Of a stretch of 64,000 bases of DNA, positions 25,647 to 34,823 are shown piece by piece. The translations under genes were made by a program, and so were the position numbers. The notes under the pieces were generated by a model. That model ran no database searches. It saw nothing but the letters and a program-made list of their open reading frames with translations, and was not told the origin of the DNA. The stretch is taken from positions 1-64,000 of the forward strand of contig CAZCZB010000006.1 in assembly GCA_964502995.1 (NCBI GenBank), in the 5' to 3' direction. This DNA comes from Bin87 sp964502995 (GTDB lineage Bacteria > Chloroflexota > Dehalococcoidia > Lucifugimonadales > UBA3495). Position 1 is the first letter of the stretch. Each line of letters starts with the position of its first letter.

Positions 25647-27620
25647 ATGAGACGAATTCGCATTCCGCGTTTGCGCCTCTATCAGCTGTTGGCACCTGCA
25701 GCGGTAGTTGCGTTAATTGTTGGCGTTGCCTGCGGAGGAGCAGAAGCGCCAGCCCCGTCCGACAGCGGCGACGGAGGCAGCAGCAGCGCAGCCCCGGCGG
25801 CCACTGCGCCTGCTTCGGCGGGCCAGGTAGGAGCCACCGCTACCCCGCTGCCAGCCCAGGAACCGGCAGCAATGGCCGATTCCGGCGAGGGCAAGCGGTT
25901 GGTCGTTTTGACCGAATCCTTCGGCAACGAAGTGTGGGACCCCAAGTACGAGAGCGGCGACAAACACCTGTGGCACTTCCCGATTCACTCCCACCTTATG
26001 ACCACAGACGATGATTTGAACTACACCAAGGACGGCCTGGCGACCGATTGGGCGGTATCTGCCGACGGTCTGACCCTGTCCTGGACTCTGCGCGACGACG
26101 CCGTCTTCCATAACGGCGACCCGGTTACCGCGGACGACGCGGCATGGTACCTGCGCTACATCTGGGACGACGGAGCGCGTTCCGTGGTGCGTATTCGTAT
26201 CTGGCGCATCGTTCAGGCCGATGGGGAAAATGCCGCTTACGAGGGTGAAAACACTGCCAACGAGAAGGAAGGCCACGCTCGCGTGACCGGCTCCAACGAA
26301 GTGTCCATTACCTTCCAGAAGCCCGCGCTGAACTTCTTCTCCGACGTGAGCGAAGTTGGCGGCGGCACCGGCGGGGCCATCATGTCCAAGGCCCACTTCG
26401 AGAGCCTGGGCGCCACCGCTCAGGAACGCTCGGACGGATTGATCGCCGATCCCGACCCGGGTTCAGCCGGCCCGTTCGACCTGGTTTCGTTCACTGCCGG
26501 TTCCCAGATCGTGTACAACAAGCGCGACGAGCACTTCATCCTCGAAAAGCGCCCGTACCCGTTCGACGAACTGGAAATCAACCTGGTCTCGGAGGCGGCA
26601 ACCCGCAAGGCAGCCCTGCTGAGCGGCGAGGCCGACATTTCCCCGATGGACCTGGACTCGCGCGAGGAACTGGAAGCCCAGGGCTTGCAGTATCGCTTCG
26701 GTCCGGAATCCACGGTGATCTGGATCAACGCCTGGAACTGCAGCGAAGACGCGCCGCAGACGCTGGGCTATGACCAGTCCCGCCAGCAGGACGCTGAGGG
26801 CAACTACATTGGCGACCCGGTCGGAACCAAGCTGATGTGCTCCGACAAGCGCATCCGCCACGCCCTGGACTATGCCATTGACAAGGAAGCCATCCAGGAA
26901 CTGGTTGGCGGCCCTGACGTCTTCCACATTGCAGGCACCGCTGCCTCCTCGCCTTCCGGCGTGGGTTACAGGCCAGGCGGCGCTCTCGACCCGTTCCCCT
27001 TCGACCCCGCAAAGGCACGCGAACTGTTCGTGGAAGCCGGATACAACGTCCCCGAAGCGCCGAACCCGGCGGGCGGAACGTTCCCGGCAGTGACCGACCT
27101 GCAGGACCCGATCATGCCTGGCGGCGGCGACGAGTGGAACGTGTGGACCTGGGAAGCCGGAGCAACCGTGCCCAAGATGCTGCAGATCGTTGAATTCGTT
27201 TGCGACGACTGGTCAACCTATCTGGGCTTGAACTGCAAGGTCAACGTCGGCGAAGAAGCCGCGATCAAGGACCGGCAGTACGGCGGTGAAATCCCCGGCC
27301 AGTACCTGGTTCGCTCGAACGAGCACTCCTTCGACACCGGCTCCAAGTTGGTGGGACGCTTCGGCGACGCCGCAGGTTCGTACATCAGCTACGATCCGTT
27401 GGTTGCACCTCTGGTAACGGCGGCCCTGGCGGCCACGTCCGAAGAGGCCAGGCAGGAAGCGTACTTCAACGCCCTGTCGCAGGCGCACGAAGGCCACTGG
27501 GACTTCGCGCCCGGCTACCTGGACGCGCCGTATGCCATGGGCACGCGGATCGCAGACTGGCGCCCTCGCCCGCTGCGCCCGTCCCCCAGCGCGCTGTGGA
27601 CCATCCGCTGGGCCCAATAA
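25647..27620 (+). CDS. Family 5 extracellular substrate-binding lipoprotein of a peptide-type ABC transporter
   Basis: A 657-residue SBP_bac_5 lipoprotein. The start at 25647 gives a canonical signal: MRRIRIPRLR, a hydrophobic stretch, and GVAC with Cys29, the same unusual Gly at -3 as in the protein at 4738. A Ser/Gly/Ala-rich linker follows. Family segments are LATDWAVSADGLTLSWTLRD, DPVTADDAAWYL and IRHALDYAIDKEAIQELVGG. GGAGG and AAAGG lie upstream of the ATG. The ligand is probably peptide-like or another large organic molecule, and differs from that of the first system given low overall similarity. Confidence 0.9.
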   Translation: MRRIRIPRLRLYQLLAPAAVVALIVGVACGGAEAPAPSDSGDGGSSSAAPAATAPASAGQVGATATPLPAQEPAAMADSGEGKRLVVLTESFGNEVWDPKYESGDKHLWHFPIHSHLMTTDDDLNYTKDGLATDWAVSADGLTLSWTLRDDAVFHNGDPVTADDAAWYLRYIWDDGARSVVRIRIWRIVQADGENAAYEGENTANEKEGHARVTGSNEVSITFQKPALNFFSDVSEVGGGTGGAIMSKAHFESLGATAQERSDGLIADPDPGSAGPFDLVSFTAGSQIVYNKRDEHFILEKRPYPFDELEINLVSEAATRKAALLSGEADISPMDLDSREELEAQGLQYRFGPESTVIWINAWNCSEDAPQTLGYDQSRQQDAEGNYIGDPVGTKLMCSDKRIRHALDYAIDKEAIQELVGGPDVFHIAGTAASSPSGVGYRPGGALDPFPFDPAKARELFVEAGYNVPEAPNPAGGTFPAVTDLQDPIMPGGGDEWNVWTWEAGATVPKMLQIVEFVCDDWSTYLGLNCKVNVGEEAAIKDRQYGGEIPGQYLVRSNEHSFDTGSKLVGRFGDAAGSYISYDPLVAPLVTAALAATSEEARQEAYFNALSQAHEGHWDFAPGYLDAPYAMGTRIADWRPRPLRPSPSALWTIRWAQ

Positions 27621-27649
27621 ACGGCTGAACGAATAGTCCGCAGGCATGT

Positions 27650-27680
27650 GGCGGGGGCGATCCGGTGGGTTGTCCCCGCC
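27650..27680. repeat. Intergenic palindrome, GGGGCGATCCGG type
   Basis: Arms GGCGGGG and CCCCGCC extend inward with G-T and A-T pairs to 11 bp around a TCCGGTGGG loop. As at 6601-6630, it lies between the lipoprotein and its first permease, which supports a role in differential expression of the two parts of the operon. Confidence 0.7.
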
Positions 27681-27740
27681 ATTGTTATCTTGATGGTGCG
27701 GGCTTGTTTTCTGAAGTTCCTCTTGTATTCGCTCCTTATC

Positions 27741-27749
27741 TGATATAAT
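27741..27749 (+). promoter_or_regulatory. Extended -10 promoter upstream of the second permease pair
   Basis: TGATATAAT is an extended -10 element; no good -35 is seen at 17 bp. It could provide extra transcription of the permeases, independent of the lipoprotein. Confidence 0.5.
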
Positions 27750-27785
27750 CCGCCAAACGTTCGCAGGCGCGAGGGAGGCAACGGA

Positions 27786-28709
27786 TTGGTACGCTTCATC
27801 CTATTCCGAATCATCCAGGCCGTCGCCACGCTGGTGGTGCTGAGCGCAGCCGTTTTCTTCGGGACCGACCTGACCGGCGACGCTGCGCTGGCGATGGCTC
27901 CCGGAGACGCCAAGCCGTCCGAAATTGAGGCGATCCGCAAGAACCTCGGGCTGGATCGCCCGGTGGTTATTCGCTACTTTGACTACCTGGGCGGCCTGTT
28001 CATCGGCGATTTTGGGCGTTCGTACAACAAGCGCCAGCCTGCCTTTGACCTGATTATTGCCCGCATTCCCAACACGATTCAACTGGCGATCAGCGCGTTG
28101 ATTATCGCCATCGTGATTGGCATACCATTAGGAATCTTATCGGCGGTGAAACGGGACAGTTTCCTGGACCGGCTCGGCAAGTCTTTCGCCATCCTGGGCA
28201 TGTCGATGCCCCAGTTCTGGCTGGCGATCATCCTGATGTGGATATTCGCGGTGGAGTTGGGACTCCTGCCAACCTTTGGCAAGAATGGGCTGGATCCCAG
28301 GTACTTCGTTATCCCCGCGTTCTCCATCGCCGTTTTCACCATGGCCGGATTCATGCGCCTGACCCGCTCGGCGATGCTTGAGGTGCTGGACAGCGAGTAC
28401 GTGAAGTTCGCCCGGATCAAGGGGCTGGCCGAGCAACTGGTGATATTCAAGCACGCGCTCAAAAACGCGGTGATCCCCGTGCTGACTTTTGGCGGGATCA
28501 GTTTCGCGGGCCTGCTGAACGGGTCCATCGTGGTGGAGGTGATCTTCTCCTGGCCGGGGCTGGGCCTGCTGATGCTGGAAGGCATCCGCACCCGCGACGT
28601 GCCCATCATCGAAGCAACGATCCTGACGTCCGGCTTCCTCTACATTTTTATGTCAACCATCGTTGACATTGTTTACGCCTACGTTGACCCACGCATCCGG
28701 TACGGCTAG
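27786..28709 (+). CDS. ABC transporter permease, DppB/OppB type
   Basis: A 307-residue permease with six predicted helices and the usual N-terminal anchor (FILFRIIQAVATLVVLSAAVF). The EAA-loop region is EYVKFARIKGLAEQLVIFKH. The start is TTG, chosen because GGGAGG lies 7 nt upstream and no ATG is nearby. Paralogue of the gene at 6654. Confidence 0.92.
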   Translation: MVRFILFRIIQAVATLVVLSAAVFFGTDLTGDAALAMAPGDAKPSEIEAIRKNLGLDRPVVIRYFDYLGGLFIGDFGRSYNKRQPAFDLIIARIPNTIQLAISALIIAIVIGIPLGILSAVKRDSFLDRLGKSFAILGMSMPQFWLAIILMWIFAVELGLLPTFGKNGLDPRYFVIPAFSIAVFTMAGFMRLTRSAMLEVLDSEYVKFARIKGLAEQLVIFKHALKNAVIPVLTFGGISFAGLLNGSIVVEVIFSWPGLGLLMLEGIRTRDVPIIEATILTSGFLYIFMSTIVDIVYAYVDPRIRYG

Positions 28710-28747
28710 GCCAAGTACGGGATTCGCAGGCTCAGGAGACCATTACC

Positions 28748-29638
28748 GTGGCAACTCAAGAACTAGCAACCGCCACCCCACAGGCAAACAAGGCCTCCCG
28801 CGTGTGGCTGAAAGCGCGAGAACTGCGCTTGCCGTGGATACCCATTGTGGTGCTGGTGGTGCTGATGGTGGCGGCGATATTCGCGCCCCTGCTGGCCCCG
28901 CACGACCCACAGGCGCTGAACAAACGCGACCGCGAAGTGCCCCCCTTTGAGACCACCAAGTTCCTGCTGGGCACCGACAAGTCCGGCAAGGACATTCTGA
29001 GCCGCCTTATCTACGGCGCTCGGACTTCGGTTTTCATCAGCCTGGTGGCGTTGGGCACCGGAGCGGTCGTCGGCAGCGCGCTTGGCGTGATGTCCGGTTA
29101 CTTCGGCGGGCGCGTTGACATCGTGCTGATGCGACTGGTGGACGCGGTGCTGGGGTTCCCGACCGTGCTGTTAGCGCTGATTATCGTGGCGATCGCGGGT
29201 GGCGCCGGCATAGGCAACGTGATCGTCGCGGTGGCGGCGACGGTATGGGCGAGGTTCGCCCGGCAGGCGCGGGGAGAGGTGCTGAGCATCAAGGAACGGG
29301 ACTTCGTGACGCTGGCCATTGTGGCAGGCGTATCGGCTCCGGTCATCATGTGGCGGCACATATTCCCCAACGTGATCAATACCGTGCTGATCGTGATCAG
29401 CCTGCTGGTGGGCCAGACCATCCTGCTGGAAGCGTCGCTGAGCTTCCTGGGCGTGGGCGTGCCGCCCGGCGACCCGGCGTGGGGCATCATGGTTTCGGAA
29501 GGGCGCGATCAGATCTTTGAAATCTGGTGGCTGGCGCTGTTCCCCGGAGTAGCCATTACCATCGTTGTGATGGCGATGAACTTCTTCGGAGACTGGTTGC
29601 GGGATACGCTGGACCCGCGCCTGCGCCGAACCCGTTAG
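28748..29638 (+). CDS. ABC transporter permease, DppC/OppC type
   Basis: A 296-residue permease: OppC_N helix, LLGTDKSGKDILSRLIYGAR, and the EAA-like loop DFVTLAIVAGVSAPVIMWRH. GTG start with AGGAG 10 nt upstream. It ends the operon before a hairpin at 29656. No ATPase gene follows, as in the first system. Confidence 0.92.
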   Translation: MATQELATATPQANKASRVWLKARELRLPWIPIVVLVVLMVAAIFAPLLAPHDPQALNKRDREVPPFETTKFLLGTDKSGKDILSRLIYGARTSVFISLVALGTGAVVGSALGVMSGYFGGRVDIVLMRLVDAVLGFPTVLLALIIVAIAGGAGIGNVIVAVAATVWARFARQARGEVLSIKERDFVTLAIVAGVSAPVIMWRHIFPNVINTVLIVISLLVGQTILLEASLSFLGVGVPPGDPAWGIMVSEGRDQIFEIWWLALFPGVAITIVVMAMNFFGDWLRDTLDPRLRRTR

Positions 29639-29655
29639 AGTATTGCGCATCCAAA

Positions 29656-29683
29656 TCGGGGACGGACTTTCATCCGTCCCCGA
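29656..29683. terminator. Hairpin behind the second importer operon, TCGGGGACGGA type
   Basis: Perfect 11-bp arms TCGGGGACGGA/TCCGTCCCCGA with a 6-nt loop, 17 bp after the stop. The right arm core (CCGTCCCCGAACCT) is repeated once more at 29695-29708. No T-run; probably a stem that ends or protects the mRNA. Confidence 0.6.
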
Positions 29684-29753
29684 ACCTATGACAGCCGTCC
29701 CCGAACCTTTGGAAGCGCGCGCGATTCGGTGGTTTCCTCCGGCGCCAAATCTA

Positions 29754-29782
29754 TTGACACCCAATCCTTCCGGCGATACGAT
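29754..29782 (+). promoter_or_regulatory. Sigma70-type promoter of the DUF1800-DUF1501-NHL cassette
   Basis: TTGACA (29754-29759), 17-bp spacer, TACGAT (29777-29782). The 5' leader would be about 130 nt. Confidence 0.6.
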
Positions 29783-29920
29783 TATAAACTGATAACGGTT
29801 ACGTGATTTCATGGCGTGACGGCGCCAGATTTATTGCGGAAACCGGGGGTTTGCGATATATTCTTCGTACCCAAAAATCCCCTTGGAAACACAAAAAGGG
29901 AGTACAAAAAGGAGGAACCA

Positions 29921-31345
29921 ATGGCAGGAAGCAACGACATCGCATTGATGGCTCACCTTCTTCGCCGGGCCGGCTTCAGCGCCAGCCGCGATGAGATTGA
30001 AGCCGCCGCTGCGAAGGGATATGACACCGTGGTGGAGGAGCTACTGAATCCGGGCGAGTCTTCCGGTGTCGAAGACGACCTGATGCTGCGCTACCATCCC
30101 ACCTACAATCACCCGGGCGCCATCGAGATCAACATCCAGAACTGGATGTATCGCATGGTCAACACCGAGTACCAGCTTCGGGAAAAGATGGCCCTGTTCT
30201 GGCACATGATCTTCTGCGCCGGTCATTCGAAGATCGACTCCGGCGAAGAAATGGGCATCATGATCCAGATGTTCCGGGACAAGGGCATGGGCAATTTCCG
30301 GGAACTGCTTTTCGAACTGTCCACCAGCCCCGGTATGGTCTATTACCTGGACAACTGCGAGAGCCACAAGACGGCCATCAACGAGAATTACGGCCGTGAG
30401 TTGCTCGAACTGTTCTCCATGGGCGTCGGCATGAACGAAGAGTTCAACTACAGCGAGGACGACGTGAAGGCCTGCGCCCGCGCGTTCACCGGCTGGAACA
30501 TCGCTCCGCCGTATCCCCCGTTCCCCTACGGCCGCAGCCCCTGGGAATTCCGGTTTGACCCGGCCGACCACGACGATGATGAGAAGACGTTCCTGGGCCG
30601 CACCGGCGCGTGGAACGGCGACGACATTCTCGACATGATCGCCGCGGAACGGGCCACCGCCCGGTTCATCGCCCGCCACATGTACAACTTCTTCGTCGCC
30701 GACGAGGTTCCCGTACCCAGCTGGCGGCAGACTCCGCCCAAGGACGAGCGGACCCTGGCCGCGGTCGAGAAGGCCTACTTCGACAGCGGTTACAACATCA
30801 CCGAGATGCTGCGCGTGCTGTTCAACTCGGAAGGCTTCAAGAACGCCCGCTACTCCAAGGTCAAGAACCCGGCCGAGATGGTTGCCGGCACCCTCCGCAT
30901 GGTTGGGGACCACCGCAACGAGATCAAGCCCGGCATGTTCGAGCTGAGCCAGGAACCCAAGTACATGGGCATGGACCTGATGAACCCGCCCACCGTCGAG
31001 GGCTGGCACACCGGCCACGAGTGGATCGACTCCGGCACCCTGGTCGAGCGGATCAACTTTGCCGCCGACTACCTGGGTCGCACCGACCTGCCCGGCGTCC
31101 AGAGCATGATCTCCAGGCTCATGGACCAGGGCGACAGCCTCAGCCCCGAGGATTTCGTGGACTCCTGCGCCGACCTGGTCGGCTGCGGCAACCTCACCGA
31201 CGACACCCGTGAACAGTTGATCGCCCACGCTGGACGTGGCGGGAACCTGACCCACGGTTCGGACGCCGAGCGCGCCGAGTTCGCTCGCCGCTCCGGTGAG
31301 ATGTTCCAGATCATCGCTTCCACCTCGGAATTCCAGTTCGAGTAA
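29921..31345 (+). CDS. DUF1800 family protein
   Basis: A 474-residue DUF1800 protein. Family marks are AHLLRRAGFSASRDEIE at the start, REKMALFWHMIFCAGHSKI, NENYGRELLELFSMGVG, FTGWNIAPP, and HMYNFFVADEVP. The ATG at 29921 has GGAGG 5 nt upstream; the longer frame before it crosses the leader. Biochemical function is unknown; in other phyla these proteins pair with DUF1501 proteins. There is no signal peptide, so it should stay in the cytoplasm unless carried by a partner. First gene of a three-gene cassette with C/G-ending codons, which suggests high expression. Confidence 0.92.
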   Translation: MAGSNDIALMAHLLRRAGFSASRDEIEAAAAKGYDTVVEELLNPGESSGVEDDLMLRYHPTYNHPGAIEINIQNWMYRMVNTEYQLREKMALFWHMIFCAGHSKIDSGEEMGIMIQMFRDKGMGNFRELLFELSTSPGMVYYLDNCESHKTAINENYGRELLELFSMGVGMNEEFNYSEDDVKACARAFTGWNIAPPYPPFPYGRSPWEFRFDPADHDDDEKTFLGRTGAWNGDDILDMIAAERATARFIARHMYNFFVADEVPVPSWRQTPPKDERTLAAVEKAYFDSGYNITEMLRVLFNSEGFKNARYSKVKNPAEMVAGTLRMVGDHRNEIKPGMFELSQEPKYMGMDLMNPPTVEGWHTGHEWIDSGTLVERINFAADYLGRTDLPGVQSMISRLMDQGDSLSPEDFVDSCADLVGCGNLTDDTREQLIAHAGRGGNLTHGSDAERAEFARRSGEMFQIIASTSEFQFE

Positions 31346-31454
31346 TCGGAAAGCAACACCAATCCAGCCGGGACGCGTCGCCCGCATTGATCAAGTGGCG
31401 CGCGTCTCCGGCCCGCTACCCAAGTAACCAGTAAGCACAACGGAGGACTATCAA

Positions 31455-32594
31455 ATGGTCTCTACCAACAAAGACAACGTTCTGGTGGTGCTTTCCCTCT
31501 CCGGCGGGAACGACGGCCTGAACACTGTCATTCCTTTCAACGACGGCCACTACCGTGACTTCCGCCCCAACCTGGGCGTTCCGGCCGAGTCGGTCATCGA
31601 CCTGAACGGGGAAATCGGCATGCACCCGACCATGCTTCCCCTGAAGAAGTATTGGGACGAAGGCAAGCTCGCGATCTTCCTGGGCATTGGCTACGCCAAC
31701 CCCTCCTACAGCCACTTCCGCAGCATGGACATCTGGCACACCTGTGAGCCGGACACCATCGGGACCGAAGGCTGGCTGGGCCAGGTCATCCACGAACTGG
31801 ACCCCAAGAACGAAGGCCAGGGCGTGACCGGCGTCAACTTTGGCCGCGGCCTGCCCCGCGCCCTCGCCAAGGAAGGCGTCCCCGTCGCCTCCGTCGGCAA
31901 CCTCGAGACCTACGGTCTGCTGACCGGCATCGAGGGTGAGGACCAGCGCGCCGAAGCGCTGGACCTGTTCAGCAAGATTTACGCGCCCACCGTCGGACAG
32001 GGTTTCGTGAGCGACTACCTGCGCTCCACCGGCACCTACGCCCGCATCGGCGCCGACATCCTGGCCACCGCGCCGCCGAAGTACACCTCCAACGTGGAGT
32101 ACTCGACCAGCACCGTCGGCCAGTACATGAAGAACATCGCGCAGACCCACCTGGCTGACCTGGGGACCCGCGTGCTGTTCACCACCAGCCCCTACAACGG
32201 CTTCGACACCCACGCCAACCAGGCGCAGGCCCACAGCGCGCTGTGGACCGACGTGTCCGCCAACGTCGACACCTTCGTCACCGACCTGCGCGAGCATGAC
32301 GCCAGCGAGAACGTCATCACGTTCATGTTCTCCGAGTTCGGCCGCCGCGTCGGCGACAACGGCTCCGGCACCGACCACGGCGCAGGTTCCGTGGCCTTCG
32401 CCATCGGCGAGAAGGTCAAAGGCGGCATCTACGGCGTGTACCCGTCCCTGGAACCCAGCCAGCAGGAAGAGGGCGGCAACCTCAAGTCCAACATGGACTT
32501 CCGCCAGGTTTACGCCACCATCCTGGAGGACTGGATGGGCCTGGACTCCAACCCCATCAACCGCGGCGTCTTCGAGAAGGTCCCCTTCCTGTAG
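31455..32594 (+). CDS. DUF1501 family protein
   Basis: A 379-residue DUF1501 (alkaline-phosphatase-superfamily-like) protein: VLSLSGGNDGLNTVIPF at the start, GIGYANPSYSHFRSMDIWHT, GFDTHANQAQ, and MFSEFGRRVGDNGSGTDHG. Relatives usually carry a twin-arginine signal, but this one begins directly at the core (MVSTNKDNVLVVLS). GGAGG lies upstream of the ATG. The partner DUF1800 gene is 109 bp upstream. Substrate unknown. Confidence 0.92.
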   Translation: MVSTNKDNVLVVLSLSGGNDGLNTVIPFNDGHYRDFRPNLGVPAESVIDLNGEIGMHPTMLPLKKYWDEGKLAIFLGIGYANPSYSHFRSMDIWHTCEPDTIGTEGWLGQVIHELDPKNEGQGVTGVNFGRGLPRALAKEGVPVASVGNLETYGLLTGIEGEDQRAEALDLFSKIYAPTVGQGFVSDYLRSTGTYARIGADILATAPPKYTSNVEYSTSTVGQYMKNIAQTHLADLGTRVLFTTSPYNGFDTHANQAQAHSALWTDVSANVDTFVTDLREHDASENVITFMFSEFGRRVGDNGSGTDHGAGSVAFAIGEKVKGGIYGVYPSLEPSQQEEGGNLKSNMDFRQVYATILEDWMGLDSNPINRGVFEKVPFL

Positions 32595-32613
32595 GCCGGT
32601 TGAGCGACATTTT

Positions 32614-32653
32614 GGCCACAGCGGACGGTCCACACGACGGTCCGACTGTGGCC
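32614..32653 (+). other. Long hairpin between the DUF1501 and NHL genes
   Basis: GGCCACAG and CTGTGGCC form an 8-bp outer stem, continued inward by GGAC/GTCC. A partial terminator or RNA-processing site that sets the ratio of the two products is possible. No T-run. Confidence 0.55.
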
Positions 32654-32684
32654 TGACTACTGATTACCACAGCGAGGAAAGTCT

Positions 32685-33689
32685 ATGAGCACCCACCTAT
32701 TCGGTCTCGTGGACACTGCTTTCACCTATAGCCACTCCATAGGGCGCAACGAGTTCAACGGAACCGGACTGCGCAACCCCATGGACCTGGCCATCGACGA
32801 TGAAGGCAAGGTTTACGTGGTCAACCGCTCCTACGAAAACCGACCCGACGGTGTCCGCATTTCCATCGTCACCATGGACGAGGATTTCGTAGGCGAATTC
32901 AGCAAGTTCGGCGAAGAGCCCGGCGACCTCTACTGGCCCACGGCCTGCGCGCTGGACTCCGAAGGCAACCTTTACGTTGCTGACGAATGGCTCAATCGCA
33001 TCACCATTTTTGACGGCGACGGCGAGTACCTGCGCCACTGGGGCGAGGCCGGCAGCGGCCCCGGACAGTTCAATGGCCCGTCCGGTATTGCCATTGATGG
33101 CGACACCATGTGGATCGTGGACAGCAGGAACAACCGCGTGCAGAGCTACGGCCTTGACGGCTCCTTCAAGAGCCAGTTCGGGGAGCGCGGTTCCGCCGAC
33201 GGCCAGATGAACCTTCCCTGGGGCATCTGCCTGGACCAGAACGGCCTGGTGTACGTGGCTGACTGGCGCAACGACCGCATCCAGGTCTTCAACCAGGGCG
33301 GCGAGTGGCAAGCGTCCTATGGGACGAGCGGCAACAGCCCCGGACAGTTCAAGCGTCCCAACGCCGTGTTCGTTGACAACGATGGCGACATCTACGTCTG
33401 CGACCGCGAGAACGACCGCGTCCAGATCCTGGCTCCGGACGGACGGTTCCGCGCCCAGCTCAAGGGCGACCACCAGATCTCCGGCTGGGGCAAGAGCAAG
33501 CTCAACTCGAACCCTGACATGATCCGCCAGCGGACCATGGCCATCACCCATGATGGCGGCGAGTTCGAGAAGATCTTCGCCAACCCCTGCGCGGTTCGCG
33601 TAACCCCCGAAGGACAGATCGCGATCCTGGACCACACCCGCGGCCGGATCCAGGTCTATCAGAAGGAAAAGGAACCGGTACTGCTGTAA
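32685..33689 (+). CDS. NHL-repeat (beta-propeller) protein
   Basis: A 334-residue protein built of about six NHL-type repeats, for example DSEGNLYVADEWLNRITIF, DGDTMWIVDSRNNRVQSY, QNGLVYVADWRNDRIQVF and NDGDIYVCDRENDRVQIL. Such propellers bind proteins or ligands, or act as lactonase-like enzymes. No signal peptide. GAGGAAAG precedes the ATG. Third gene of the cassette; it is followed by a palindrome with a T-run at 33715. Confidence 0.9.
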   Translation: MSTHLFGLVDTAFTYSHSIGRNEFNGTGLRNPMDLAIDDEGKVYVVNRSYENRPDGVRISIVTMDEDFVGEFSKFGEEPGDLYWPTACALDSEGNLYVADEWLNRITIFDGDGEYLRHWGEAGSGPGQFNGPSGIAIDGDTMWIVDSRNNRVQSYGLDGSFKSQFGERGSADGQMNLPWGICLDQNGLVYVADWRNDRIQVFNQGGEWQASYGTSGNSPGQFKRPNAVFVDNDGDIYVCDRENDRVQILAPDGRFRAQLKGDHQISGWGKSKLNSNPDMIRQRTMAITHDGGEFEKIFANPCAVRVTPEGQIAILDHTRGRIQVYQKEKEPVLL

Positions 33690-33714
33690 AGCGAACCGGG
33701 AATCCGAAAACTTT

Positions 33715-33749
33715 GTAGGGGCGAATGATCATTCGCCCCTACGATTTTT
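33715..33749. terminator. Palindrome with T-run, GGGGCGAATGATC type
   Basis: Exact 14-bp arms GTAGGGGCGAATGA and complement, then CGATTTTT, behind the NHL gene. The T-run makes this copy a plausible Rho-independent terminator. Same core as 8541-8580. Confidence 0.8.
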
Positions 33750-33777
33750 AGTGGAGTTGCGTCAGGGCGACGGCAGG

Positions 33778-34137
33778 CTATTGGTCGTCCTCGGGGCCCT
33801 TGGGCATTCCCGCGTCAATCCACGCCGCGATTTCGGCTGCCTCTGCACGCGACAGGAACGGGCCGCGCAAGGGCATCCGGCCAAAGGTTCCGCAACCCAA
33901 CCGAAGAGAACGCACCAGGTGCGTTTCGGCGCCCGGCTTGCCCGGCTCGATGGATGGATAGCCGTTCAGCACCGATGCGGCCAGTTCCTCCGGCGTCTCC
34001 CACCAGTATTCGTGGATGCCAGGGTAGGGATCCCGGCCGTGGCGGTCGATCCAGCGCTCCATTATGCCGTCGAGCAGTTCCTTGACCCGCGGCCAATAGA
34101 CGGGAGCGGATTCGTTCGGGTTTGCGTTGGTGGTCAT
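33778..34137 (-). CDS. Hypothetical protein with a cytochrome-c-like tail lacking the haem motif
   Basis: A 119-residue protein starting at MTTNANPNES (34137), with GGAG 11 nt upstream. The C-terminal segment GRMPLRGPFLSRAEAAEIAAWIDAG resembles the last helix of class I cytochrome c domains such as the planctomycete PSCyt1 type, where a distal Met and a W(I/V)DAGAP motif are typical. The CxxCH haem site is absent: only one Cys is present. It may be a degenerate or haem-free relative. It lies 31 bp before the MoaB/Mog gene on the same strand (downstream in transcription). Confidence 0.5.
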   Translation of the reverse strand: MTTNANPNESAPVYWPRVKELLDGIMERWIDRHGRDPYPGIHEYWWETPEELAASVLNGYPSIEPGKPGAETHLVRSLRLGCGTFGRMPLRGPFLSRAEAAEIAAWIDAGMPKGPEDDQ

Positions 34138-34168
34138 CTTACGGCGATCTCCATGTGTTTGATGACTG

Positions 34169-34660
34169 TTATCGTGGGTGTTCCTGCACCGATTCGCGCT
34201 GCAGCAATTCCAGCGCGTGGGGCAGCACCGGCAGAACCACGTCCAGGCACTCGCCGACACCGCGAGGGCTGCCGGGCAGCGTGATGATGAGCGTATATCC
34301 CCTGATGCCCACGACCGAACGGCTCAGCATGGCCATCGGGGTGAACCGGAGGGTCTGAGCGCGCATGGTCTCGGCCATGCCGGGAACCTCGCGGTCCATG
34401 GCGCGGCTCACGGCCTCGGGGGTAACGTCCCGCCGACCCATGCCGGTGCCGCCGGTGGTTACGATGAGGTCCACTTCGCCGGAGTCGGCCCACTCACTTA
34501 CGCGGTTGGTGATCACGTCAGCGTCGTCGGCAACTATTTCGTAGCGCACTTCTTCGTAGTCGGGCGGCGGCAACTTGTCGCGGACGGCCCGGCCCCCGGT
34601 ATCCTCACGCTGGCCGTGCGCTCCTGAAGTGCTGACAGTAAGAATGGCGAGACGGTGCAT
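34169..34660 (-). CDS. MoaB/MogA-family molybdopterin biosynthesis protein
   Basis: A 163-residue MoCF-fold protein that adenylylates molybdopterin before molybdenum insertion. Clear family motifs are LAILTVSTSGAHGQREDTGG, TTGGTGMGRRDVTPEA, and ITLPGSPRGVGECLDVVLPV. MoaB and MogA cannot be told apart here. The start at 34660 is preceded by TATAGC about 10 nt upstream and no Shine-Dalgarno, so it may be leaderless. No other moa or moe gene is nearby. Confidence 0.9.
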   Translation of the reverse strand: MHRLAILTVSTSGAHGQREDTGGRAVRDKLPPPDYEEVRYEIVADDADVITNRVSEWADSGEVDLIVTTGGTGMGRRDVTPEAVSRAMDREVPGMAETMRAQTLRFTPMAMLSRSVVGIRGYTLIITLPGSPRGVGECLDVVLPVLPHALELLQRESVQEHPR

Positions 34661-34823
34661 ATAAAGGTTCGCTATAGCCGGGTTGATGCTGGCAGCAATC
34701 ATACCATACCGCCCCACCGCCCATTGGCATATAATGGCGGCGGAATAAACCGCAGGCTGCCCGCTCACGGTGGGCTTGTCGAACCATGCGCCGACCAACC
34801 AGGCAGACCATGAGAGGTGATTT

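Noticed and set aside
30041..32633. Long minus-strand frames opposite DUF1800 and DUF1501 genes
   Set aside because: Result of C/G-ending codons in the sense genes; no ribosome-binding sites or known domains.
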